Positions 1-5,905 of a stretch of DNA of 13,389 nucleotides are shown in pieces. This DNA comes from CAZAFN01 sp964484795. Its GTDB lineage: Bacteria; Pseudomonadota; Alphaproteobacteria; Methylaequorales; Methylaequoraceae. The position numbers were made by a program, and so were the translations under genes. The stretch covers positions 1-13,389 of the forward strand of contig CAZAFN010000032.1 in NCBI GenBank assembly GCA_964484795.1, read 5' to 3'. Below the pieces are notes generated by a model. That model did not search any database. It had not been told where the DNA came from and saw only the letters and a program-made list of their open reading frames with translations. The first letter of the stretch is position 1. Each line of letters opens with the position of its first letter.

Positions 1-732
1 GGACCCTGCCACTCCAATAGTACCAGCGTATTTTGATTTGTACTTTGCTCCTAAAGATTCACAATTATCTTCAATTAATATTAAATTGTGCTTCTTGCAA
101 ATTTTCTGAATTTTACTAAATTCAATTGGATTTCCTAAAATGTTTATGCCTAAATTAGCTTTGGTTTTTGAAGTAATTGCATTTTCAATTTTTTGTTCAT
201 CTATGTTAAATGTGAATTTATTGATGTCAACAAACCTTAATTTCAAGCCATATTGAAAAAAAGGTGCATAACTTGTACTCCAACCAAGTGATGGAACGAT
301 TACCTCATCCCCTTTATTCAAATCATATTTTGGAGAAAGAGTTAAAGCTGCAACAATTACCAAATTAGCTGATGAACCTGAATTCACCATTACGGCATAT
401 TTTGAATTAAAGTAATTTGCAAACTTCTTCTCAAATAATCCAACCATTTTCCCCATTGTAAAATGTCCAGAGTCTACTTGATTTAAAATTGCCTCTTTTT
501 CTTCAAAACCCCAACTAGATTGACAAAGGGGGTAAAATATCTTTTGTGTATCTAAAGATTTTGTACCAATCTTTAATAAAAAAGGATTTTCTTTGTATAT
601 TTTTGCAAAAATTTCACCATGGTTGCCAATCAAACTTTTTTTAGCCAGTGATTCAATGTGGCTCTTAATATCAATGGTATTCTTCATAAGGAAATAATGA
701 GCATTATTTGTGCCAATTTTCATAAAATTCAT
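1..732 (-). CDS. RfbH-like DegT/DnrJ/EryC1/StrS sugar aminotransferase or dehydrase (C-terminus off window)
   Basis: This is the N-terminal 244 residues of a PLP-dependent sugar enzyme; the frame stays open to base 1. Conserved signatures of the family are visible: SGHFTMGKMVGLFEKKFA, VNSGSSANL, KGDEVIVPSLGWSTS, NILGNP and IEDNCESLGAKY, followed by GTIG. The IEDNCESLG segment holds the aspartate that pairs with the PLP pyridine nitrogen. These blocks match RfbH (CDP-4-keto-6-deoxyglucose-3-dehydrase type) better than ordinary ArnB or PerA-type aminotransferases. The residue that would decide this (His in RfbH, Lys in true transaminases) lies outside the window. The likely role is nucleotide-sugar synthesis for surface polysaccharide in the cytoplasm. 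The start is uncertain: ATGs occur at 732, 723 and 687 and none has a clear Shine-Dalgarno. The 687 start gives an N-terminus typical of RfbH and leaves more room for divergent promoters. Confidence 0.85.
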   Translation of the reverse strand, partial: MNFMKIGTNNAHYFLMKNTIDIKSHIESLAKKSLIGNHGEIFAKIYKENPFLLKIGTKSLDTQKIFYPLCQSSWGFEEKEAILNQVDSGHFTMGKMVGLFEKKFANYFNSKYAVMVNSGSSANLVIVAALTLSPKYDLNKGDEVIVPSLGWSTSYAPFFQYGLKLRFVDINKFTFNIDEQKIENAITSKTKANLGINILGNPIEFSKIQKICKKHNLILIEDNCESLGAKYKSKYAGTIGVAGS

Positions 733-768
733 TAAAAAAATTTTAGTATTCTGGCAATCCAAGTTAAA

Positions 769-1464
769 ATGCAAATTCAGATGAACAAAGTAAAATTAGT
801 TATATTTGATGTAAACGAAACTACATTCAGTTTAAATGAATTAAAAAACAGATTTATTAAAAAAAAAATCAACCCTAACCTCGTTGAAACTTGGTTCTTG
901 TCCGTATTGAAAGAAGGATTTGCCACTTCCAATATCAATTTTTTTGTAGATTTCAAAACCATTGCGAGAAATCAACTTAAAAAAATCATTCATAAGCATG
1001 GTTTTGCTATGAAGAATGATTTTGTTGATTTTTTTTTTGATGGCTTTAAAAATCTTAAGGCACATGACGACATTCTGAATGCCTTCAGGCTACTACAAAA
1101 AAAAGGTTTTAAAATTGTCACTTTAACTAATGGATCAAAAGAAAATACGGAGGTGCTTCTTCAAAAAAACAATTTGTCAGAATATGTTGTTAAATGTTTT
1201 TCCATAGATCAGGTTAAAAAATGGAAACCAAATCCAGAACCTTATCAAATGGTATTAGAGCATTTTAAATTAAAACCCTATGAAGCCATAATGATAGCTG
1301 CCCATGGATGGGACTTGCTAGGAGCCAAAAATGTTGGTTTACTGACTGGATACATAACCAGGTATGAATTCTGGATAAATGATTATTTTTCCAAGCCAGA
1401 TTTTGAAGACAAAAATGCCGAAGGATTGGTAAAAAAAATAATTGCTGAATCTACTTCCATTTAA
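769..1464 (+). CDS. HAD-superfamily hydrolase, haloacid-dehalogenase-like type
   Basis: This 231-residue cytoplasmic protein has the HAD motifs in order. Motif I is FDVNET with nucleophile Asp14, motif II is LTNGS (Thr120), the lysine motif is WKPNPEPY (about residues 152-159), and motif IV is AAHGWDLLGAKNVGL (about 177-191). Asp182 in the motif IV block matches the SNxWDxxGA pattern of L-2-haloacid dehalogenases. The usual second aspartate of phosphatase-type motif I (DxD) is Asn16 here, as in the dehalogenase branch, so a dehalogenase or related hydrolase is more likely than a sugar phosphatase. The true substrate is not visible. A second ATG at 781 gives the more typical start MNKVKLVIFDVNET; neither start has a good ribosome binding site. 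The gene is divergent from the sugar aminotransferase gene, and its last 14 bases overlap the 3' end of the convergent thioredoxin-like gene. Confidence 0.82.
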   Translation: MQIQMNKVKLVIFDVNETTFSLNELKNRFIKKKINPNLVETWFLSVLKEGFATSNINFFVDFKTIARNQLKKIIHKHGFAMKNDFVDFFFDGFKNLKAHDDILNAFRLLQKKGFKIVTLTNGSKENTEVLLQKNNLSEYVVKCFSIDQVKKWKPNPEPYQMVLEHFKLKPYEAIMIAAHGWDLLGAKNVGLLTGYITRYEFWINDYFSKPDFEDKNAEGLVKKIIAESTSI

Positions 1465-2002
1465 TACTACATCCGGCGCTAGGATATTGTACTTTTGGGC
1501 CTTTCTTCGTTTGCGAGATCTGAATCATTGCATCTAGTAGATCATTTTTATCATCAACAAATTTTAAATTGTTCAATTTTGCCATTCTGCCTCTATATTG
1601 GAGTTCTGCGTCAACATTGTAACCAAAAAAATCAGGTGTGCACACAGCACCGAATTTTTTGGCTATTTCTTGTTTTTCGTCAAAAAGATAAGGAAATTTA
1701 AATCCATTACTTGATGAAAATTTTTTCATATTATCAAAATCATCTTCTGGATATTTTTCTGTATCGTTGGGCATTATGGCTACAGAATTAATTCCATAGT
1801 TATTTAGTTCTTCTGCTGTAATCACAAGATCTTTAATGATCGCTTTGACATATGGACAATGGTTGCAAATGAACATTATCAGAGTACCATTTATTCCTTT
1901 GATGGATTTGCTTTTAACGATTTTTTCATCAATATTTATTAATTCAAATTCCTTGATTTTTTCTCCAAAATTGCAAATTGGTGTCGATAAAAGAGCCATC
2001 AT
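1451..2002 (-). CDS. Thioredoxin-fold family protein with CNHC motif
   Basis: This 183-residue protein belongs to the AhpC/TSA-redoxin-like thioredoxin-fold family. Members share an MFxCNHCPYV block near the N-terminus and a PSxGCSIKWK tail. Here the CxxC pair is Cys46 and Cys49 (ICNHCPYVK). Cys121-Thr122-Pro123 supplies the likely cis-proline of the fold, and Cys178 lies in the conserved tail. No signal peptide is seen, so it is probably a cytoplasmic thiol oxidoreductase or peroxidase-like protein; its partner is unknown. ATG codons occur at 2002 and 1999. A GGAG lies 6-9 bases upstream, inside the last codons of yjbQ. The upstream yjbQ stop abuts the ATG (TAAATG), so the two genes are probably co-transcribed and translationally coupled. 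The 3' end overlaps the convergent HAD gene by 14 bases. Confidence 0.88.
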   Translation of the reverse strand: MMALLSTPICNFGEKIKEFELINIDEKIVKSKSIKGINGTLIMFICNHCPYVKAIIKDLVITAEELNNYGINSVAIMPNDTEKYPEDDFDNMKKFSSSNGFKFPYLFDEKQEIAKKFGAVCTPDFFGYNVDAELQYRGRMAKLNNLKFVDDKNDLLDAMIQISQTKKGPKVQYPSAGCSIKWK

Positions 2003-2416
2003 TTAATCTCCAATAAGATGAAAAAGAATATCTCTTTTTTTATTTGAAATTCTATGTTCCAACAAAAAAATTCCCTGCCAAGTTCCCAAAACAAGGTTTC
2101 CATTTCTTACGCTTATAGTCAGATTCGATTGCGTAAGCATACTCTTAAGGTGAGCAGGCATATCATCAGGACCTTCCGTATTATGAAAATAGTCTTGTTC
2201 TGGTGCAATTTGATCTAAAAAAAATCGTATGTCCTTTAAAACAGTTTGATCAGCATTTTCTTGAATCATAAGAGAACAACTCGTATGAAGAACACTTAAA
2301 TTCAATAAACCGTTAGAAATTTTGCTTTCACTAACTCGCGCTTCAACATCATTTGTAATTTCTTCAATTTTTTTTGATGAGGTCTGATATTCAAGATTTT
2401 TGATTATTTGTTTCAA
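2003..2416 (-). CDS. yjbQ: YjbQ family protein (UPF0047, secondary thiamine-phosphate synthase type)
   Basis: This 137-residue protein is almost exactly the usual length of the YjbQ/UPF0047 family. It carries the three family blocks: HTSCSLMIQENAD (residues 44-56), GPDDMPAHLK (82-91) and GTWQGIFLLEHR (111-122). The conserved His and Asp residues in these blocks form the family's metal/phosphate site. Some members have a weak thiamine-phosphate synthase activity, but the main cellular role is unsettled. The start is TTG at 2416: an in-frame stop lies three codons upstream and no ATG lies between. Only a weak GGTAAG-like ribosome binding site is visible. The gene is first in a two-gene minus-strand unit with the thioredoxin-fold gene and shares a 65-base divergent spacer with the 33-residue microprotein. 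Confidence 0.92.
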   Translation of the reverse strand: MKQIIKNLEYQTSSKKIEEITNDVEARVSESKISNGLLNLSVLHTSCSLMIQENADQTVLKDIRFFLDQIAPEQDYFHNTEGPDDMPAHLKSMLTQSNLTISVRNGNLVLGTWQGIFLLEHRISNKKRDILFHLIGD

Positions 2417-2429
2417 TTGGCTTACCTAG

Positions 2430-2458
2430 TTGACACATCTACTATGTATCAATATTAT
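2430..2458 (+). promoter_or_regulatory. Near-consensus sigma70 promoter for the microprotein/ligase run
   Basis: A perfect -35 box TTGACA (2430-2435) is separated by exactly 17 bases from a -10 box TATTAT (2453-2458; consensus TATAAT). The predicted start near 2465 leaves a leader of roughly 17 bases that contains AAGGAG just before the ATG at 2482. It is the best promoter match noticed in this window and faces away from yjbQ. Confidence 0.75.
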
Positions 2459-2481
2459 AGTTATTTAATAAGGAGATTAAA

Positions 2482-2583
2482 ATGGCTAAGAAAAAGAAAT
2501 TAAAGGTTGACCCTAATAAAGTCAAAAAGGAAGATCTTCAAAACGTTTTCTCAAAGGTTTTAGATAAGCTTAAGTCAAACTAG
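2482..2583 (+). CDS. 33-residue lysine-rich microprotein
   Basis: The frame reads MAKKKKLKVDPNKVKKEDLQ followed by NVFSKVLDKLKSN and a TAG stop. Eleven of the 33 residues are lysine. The N-terminal half is a basic tail (KKKKLK), and the second half, after Pro11, could form an amphipathic helix. There are no membrane segments, cysteines or recognisable domain, and I do not recognise the protein. It is probably real because it has an AAGGAG ribosome binding site at a good distance and a near-consensus promoter just upstream, the strongest expression signals in the window. The zinc-ribbon ORF starts 12 bases after its stop, so the two are probably co-transcribed. A nucleic-acid or ribosome contact would suit the charge but is only a guess. 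Confidence 0.62.
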   Translation: MAKKKKLKVDPNKVKKEDLQNVFSKVLDKLKSN

Positions 2584-2595
2584 CACTAAAATCCA

Positions 2596-2733
2596 ATGGA
2601 AAAGATTTGGATTGAGTGTCAAAAGTGTGGCTTGGTCTTTTGGGTTTTTTCAGAGGAAATTGGATCTATCTATCCCCAAAATTCGATAAACTACCAGATT
2701 TGCTCTAGTTGTGAACAGATTACAAAATGTTGA
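2596..2733 (+). CDS. 45-residue zinc-ribbon-like small protein
   Basis: This short ORF encodes 45 residues beginning MEKIWIECQKCGLVFWVF. Two CxxC knuckles are present, Cys8-Cys11 (ECQKC) and Cys36-Cys39 (ICSSC), plus a C-terminal Cys45. The spacing of 24 residues between the knuckles suits a four-cysteine zinc ribbon, as in small nucleic-acid-binding or protein-binding adaptors. No family was recognised. It has no obvious ribosome binding site, but starts 12 bases after the microprotein stop. Its own stop overlaps the next start (ATGTTGA, 2727-2733), so translation is likely coupled on both sides. The paired knuckles and the tight overlaps argue that it is a real gene and not a chance frame. 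Confidence 0.62.
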   Translation: MEKIWIECQKCGLVFWVFSEEIGSIYPQNSINYQICSSCEQITKC

Positions 2734-3008
2734 TTTTAGAGCAAATATCTGAATATTTCATATCGTTAACAGATCAAATAAGTTTTTATTATTACATATT
2801 AAAATATTTCTTATATTTTTGTGTTGGTGCTTTATTCATTTTTTTGATAAGAAAACTAGTTAATTTTTTTCAATTTTTCTCAAACAAATTTGGTAAGGAT
2901 TTTTTCATGGATAGAGTAAAATCTTTCTTTAACTTCATTGTTTTTATTGTACTTTCAATATGCATTGGTTGGTTTATAGTTTTTTATTTAACAAATGATA
3001 TTTTCTGA
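2727..3008 (+). CDS. Small two-helix inner-membrane protein
   Basis: This 93-residue protein is very hydrophobic. An aromatic-rich N-terminal segment leads into a first membrane helix at about residues 24-42 (ILKYFLYFCVGALFIFLIR), then a short basic loop (about 43-67, with FSNKFGKDFFMDRVKSFF) and a second helix at about 68-89. Positive residues cluster between the helices, so the loop probably faces the cytoplasm and both ends the periplasm. No enzymatic motif is visible and the family is not recognised. The ATG sits inside the last codons of the zinc-ribbon gene with a 7-base overlap, and the ligase gene starts 11 bases after the stop. The context suggests a small membrane partner of the ligase or of the zinc-ribbon protein; this is inference. 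Confidence 0.72.
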   Translation: MLILEQISEYFISLTDQISFYYYILKYFLYFCVGALFIFLIRKLVNFFQFFSNKFGKDFFMDRVKSFFNFIVFIVLSICIGWFIVFYLTNDIF

Positions 3009-3019
3009 TATTTTTAACT

Positions 3020-4213
3020 GTGCTCTCAATCTCAAAAATACCCTCGTTTTTAATTGGCTTTAGTTTTAGTTTCTTATTGATTAATCCAATAGCTTTTGGT
3101 TTTTGTCTAATTCTAGGAACGCTATTATTACTCATTTATGAAAAAAAAATTTTTTTTAATCTTGTGTATATGGAGAAAAAAACAAGAGTTTGTTTTTGGT
3201 TGTTTTTTACTTTTTTTTTTATAGCAACAATTAATTCATCATTAATTGAAAGGTCATCTTTAGTTTTCATATATTTAATGTTTTTCATCTTTTTAAGCCT
3301 CAATCTCTTTGAATGTTTTAAGAAAAATACCAAGGCATTTGAAAACACGTTGATTTTTTTTGTAGTAAGCATTTATGTCAACATCATCATAATTTTTTTC
3401 TATGATTTTACTAAAATAAACTGGGAAACATTCCAAGAAGTGAGAAGGTTCAAAGGAGTTCTAAATATTATTTGTGTGTTAGTATTGCTTCTGCCTTTTT
3501 TTAAAAAATCAAAATTCAACCTGATTCCTTTCCTTCTTCTCCCTCCTTGTCTAATAATAAGTAATTGTAATTCTGCTATATTGGGAATCTTAATTGGTCT
3601 TTTGTCTTGTTTTATCTATTACCTTTATCAAAATTTCTCAAAAAAAAAAGTTCTTGTTTTGACTACATTGTTTACCTTAATTTTTTCAAATTACATTATT
3701 TCAAACCTCCCCAATAAATTTGATTACGAATCTATTCAAAATTATAATTTTAAAATTCCAACTCAATTGATAGATGCTCATAGACAATACATATGGGGTT
3801 TTTCTTTGGAAAAATTTAAAGAAAAACCTTTCTTTGGCTACGGCCCAGATACTTCTAATTTTATTGCTGAGGGGCAAAAAGAAATTGGATCTCCAGACAA
3901 ATGCAGGGGTTGTGGAACAGGTACGATGAAGTTCATTCCTAGTCATCCGCATAATTTTCTTGTCGAATTACTTTTGGAAACTGGATTGTTTGGAACAATC
4001 TTTTTTTTAGCCTTCATATGTTTAATTAATTTAAAAATTGCAATTAACTCAAATAATTACGACAGATTCTTTTTGTTGTTCTTCAACTTTTATTTCTGGG
4101 GTGCATCTTTAGTCAATTTTTCATTTTGGTTGGGTTGGTGGCAAGGTAGTTATTTTTTCATTCTTGCACTGATTTCAATAAAAATATTTTCCAAAAAGAA
4201 AGCTGAATTCTAA
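3020..4213 (+). CDS. O-antigen ligase/polymerase family membrane protein (Wzy_C type)
   Basis: This 397-residue polytopic membrane protein has around ten hydrophobic segments and a large hydrophilic, probably periplasmic, loop near the C-terminus (about residues 240-315). That loop carries the Wzy_C/WaaL signature FKEKPFFGYGPDTS followed by HPHNFLVELLLETGLFG, with His309, His311 and Asn312. Family members join undecaprenyl-linked polysaccharide to lipid A core, or polymerise repeat units, at the periplasmic face; which of these applies cannot be read from the sequence. An unusual CRGCG (Cys295 and Cys298) lies in the same loop just before the HPHN motif. The start is GTG at 3020: no in-frame ATG occurs until about codon 51 and no Shine-Dalgarno is visible. 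It is the last gene of the plus-strand run, and the RfbH-like enzyme to the left fits the same pathway. Confidence 0.85.
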   Translation: MLSISKIPSFLIGFSFSFLLINPIAFGFCLILGTLLLLIYEKKIFFNLVYMEKKTRVCFWLFFTFFFIATINSSLIERSSLVFIYLMFFIFLSLNLFECFKKNTKAFENTLIFFVVSIYVNIIIIFFYDFTKINWETFQEVRRFKGVLNIICVLVLLLPFFKKSKFNLIPFLLLPPCLIISNCNSAILGILIGLLSCFIYYLYQNFSKKKVLVLTTLFTLIFSNYIISNLPNKFDYESIQNYNFKIPTQLIDAHRQYIWGFSLEKFKEKPFFGYGPDTSNFIAEGQKEIGSPDKCRGCGTGTMKFIPSHPHNFLVELLLETGLFGTIFFLAFICLINLKIAINSNNYDRFFLLFFNFYFWGASLVNFSFWLGWWQGSYFFILALISIKIFSKKKAEF

Positions 4214-4265
4214 CTTGAAAGTTAATTCAATAATGGAACAAAATGTTTTTTCAAATGGCAATTGT

Positions 4266-4293
4266 CTTAAGTGGCGATTAACTCAAGATTTTT
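4266..4293 (+). terminator. Candidate AT-rich intrinsic terminator after the ligase gene
   Basis: CTTAAGT (4266-4272) can pair with ACTCAAG (4281-4287) with one A-C mismatch across an 8-base loop. Flanking T4265-A4288 extends the stem, and TTTTT follows at 4289-4293. It lies 52 bases after the ligase stop. The stem is weak but the arrangement is that of a rho-independent terminator. Confidence 0.45.
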
Positions 4294-4299
4294 AGGTGA

Positions 4300-4314
4300 T
4301 TACTCCCACTCAAT
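4300..4314 (-). other. guaA 3'-end-like sequence (possible attachment-site remnant)
   Basis: On the minus strand this reads ATTGAGTGGGAGTAA, i.e. Ile-Glu-Trp-Glu-stop, the canonical ending of GMP synthases. The actual guaA gene, 55 bases away, ends ATTGAGTTTGAGTGA (Ile-Glu-Phe-Glu-stop), so 12 of 15 bases agree. Similarity stops upstream of these 15 bases. The 3' end of guaA is a known integration site of a family of genomic islands, so this may be a displaced target or att scar. No integrase is present and a chance match is possible. Confidence 0.4.
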
Positions 4315-4317
4315 AAT

Positions 4318-4341
4318 CCAGACCTTGTAAGTCTAGTTTTT
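4318..4341. terminator. Hairpin with flanking T-tract in the ligase/guaA spacer
   Basis: In the minus-strand (guaA) transcript, CTAGACTT and AGGTCTGG pair over eight positions, including two G-U pairs, around the loop ACA. On the plus strand only AGAC/GTCT pairs cleanly, but TTTTT follows directly at 4337-4341. It may help terminate transcription from one or both sides, or simply stabilise the guaA mRNA end. The minus-strand side has no U-tract, so assignment is weak. Confidence 0.3.
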
Positions 4342-4354
4342 AAACACTTTTTAT

Positions 4355-5905
4355 TCACTCAAACTCAATTGTCCCTGGGGGCTTTGAGGTGAAATCATAA
4401 CAAACTCTATTTATTCCTGATACCTTATTTATAATTTCATTGGAGCATAAATTCAAAAAATCATTGTTAAATTGATAAGCTTCAGCCGTCATACCGTCAA
4501 TTGACGTTACTGCTCTTAGAACACAAATTCTTTCATACGTTCTATCATCACCCATTACACCAACAGTTTTTACTGGTAACAGAACACAAAATGCCTGCCA
4601 TATTTTATCATAAAGTCCTTTTTTCTTTATTAATCTAATGAATATTTCATCAGCCTTTCTTAAAATCTCAACGTTCCTTTTAGTAACCTCTCCTAAAACC
4701 CTTATTCCCAGGCCAGGGCCGGGAAATGGATGTCTCTTAATGAGTTTTGAAGGAATATTTAACTCTTTTCCCAATTCTCTGACTTCATCCTTAAACAAGT
4801 TTCTTAGAGGTTCTAATAATTTTAATTTCATATTTTTAGGAAGACCCCCAACATTGTGGTGTGATTTTATAGTAACTGAAGATTTACCAATTTTTGAAGA
4901 TGATTCAATTACATCTGGATATAAGGTTCCTTGAGCTAAATATCTAATTTTGGATTGTTTTTTTGAATAATTTTCAAAAATATCAATAAATTGTTTTCCT
5001 ATTAATTTTCTCTTTTTCTCAGGATTAGATACTCCTTTTAACATTTTAAAAAATTTCTGGGATCCATCAATAACATCCAAATGAATGTTAAAATGCTTGT
5101 TGAACAGTTCTCTAATTTCTGAAACTTCATTCTGCCTCATCAATCCAGTATCAACAAAAACACATTTTAATTGCTCTTGAATGGCTTGATGGACAAGTAT
5201 TGCAGTCACGGTTGAATCCACACCTCCGGATAAGCCGCATATTACATATTGTTTCCCTACTTTTTTTCTGATTTCATCAACCATTTCATCCTTAAAGAAT
5301 TTCATATTCCAATCTGGTTTACAGGAACAAATTTTAAGCACAAAGTTCTTTAGAAGTTCATTCCCGTGAGGAGTATGAACAACCTCCGGATGAAATTGAA
5401 CACCAAACAAACTTTTTTTTGTATTTTGTACAATTGCAGATTTGCAGTTATTACTTGAAGCAACATTTTCAAAATTAACAGGTAAATGATCAATAGTATC
5501 GCTATGACTCATCCATACTTGATATTTTTTTTTCTTAGAATAAGTACCATCAATAAGTCGTGAGTTTTTAAGAACTGAAATTTCTTTCTTTCCAAACTCC
5601 CTATCCATTGAAGGTTTTACAGTACCATTAAAATGTTTGCAGATTAACTGTAAACCATAACATATCCCGAGTATTGGAAGTTTTAATTCATAAACGAAGG
5701 TTGGTGGTTTTGGGGATTTTTTATTTTCAACTGACCTAGGGCCACCAGAAAAGATAATTCCCTTAACATTATTTTTGCTAAAAAAAGATTTAGACAGAGA
5801 ATCAAATGGAATAATTTGGCTAAAAACACCAAATTCTCTAATTCTTCGAGCTATTAACTTGGTAACTTGAGATCCAAAATCAAGTATTAAAATTGACTGC
5901 TTCAT
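4355..5905 (-). CDS. guaA: GMP synthase (glutamine-hydrolysing)
   Basis: GuaA converts XMP to GMP in the cytoplasm using ATP and glutamine. The 516-residue protein has the full family layout. The N-terminal class I glutamine amidotransferase domain (about 1-190) has nucleophile Cys82 in LGICYGLQ and His172/Glu174 in QFHPE. The ATP pyrophosphatase domain has the P-loop SGGVDS (226-231). The C-terminal dimerisation/XMP domain includes RHPFPGPGLGIRV. The C-terminus is TIEFE, whereas the family almost always ends TIEWE. The ATG at 5905 directly abuts the guaB stop (TAAATG), so the gene is probably translated by coupling with guaB. The spacer downstream holds a second, canonical copy of the guaA end. 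Confidence 0.98.
   Translation of the reverse strand: MKQSILILDFGSQVTKLIARRIREFGVFSQIIPFDSLSKSFFSKNNVKGIIFSGGPRSVENKKSPKPPTFVYELKLPILGICYGLQLICKHFNGTVKPSMDREFGKKEISVLKNSRLIDGTYSKKKKYQVWMSHSDTIDHLPVNFENVASSNNCKSAIVQNTKKSLFGVQFHPEVVHTPHGNELLKNFVLKICSCKPDWNMKFFKDEMVDEIRKKVGKQYVICGLSGGVDSTVTAILVHQAIQEQLKCVFVDTGLMRQNEVSEIRELFNKHFNIHLDVIDGSQKFFKMLKGVSNPEKKRKLIGKQFIDIFENYSKKQSKIRYLAQGTLYPDVIESSSKIGKSSVTIKSHHNVGGLPKNMKLKLLEPLRNLFKDEVRELGKELNIPSKLIKRHPFPGPGLGIRVLGEVTKRNVEILRKADEIFIRLIKKKGLYDKIWQAFCVLLPVKTVGVMGDDRTYERICVLRAVTSIDGMTAEAYQFNNDFLNLCSNEIINKVSGINRVCYDFTSKPPGTIEFE

Noticed and set aside
1495..1701. 68-codon plus-strand frame opposite the thioredoxin-fold gene
   Set aside because: The opposite strand carries clear family motifs through this stretch, so it is a shadow frame.
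4318..4336. Hairpin with a CTTGTAA loop that looks like a tRNA-Thr(TGT) anticodon arm on the plus strand
   Set aside because: No D arm, T arm (no GTTCRA-type loop) or acceptor stem can be found around it, so it is not a tRNA.
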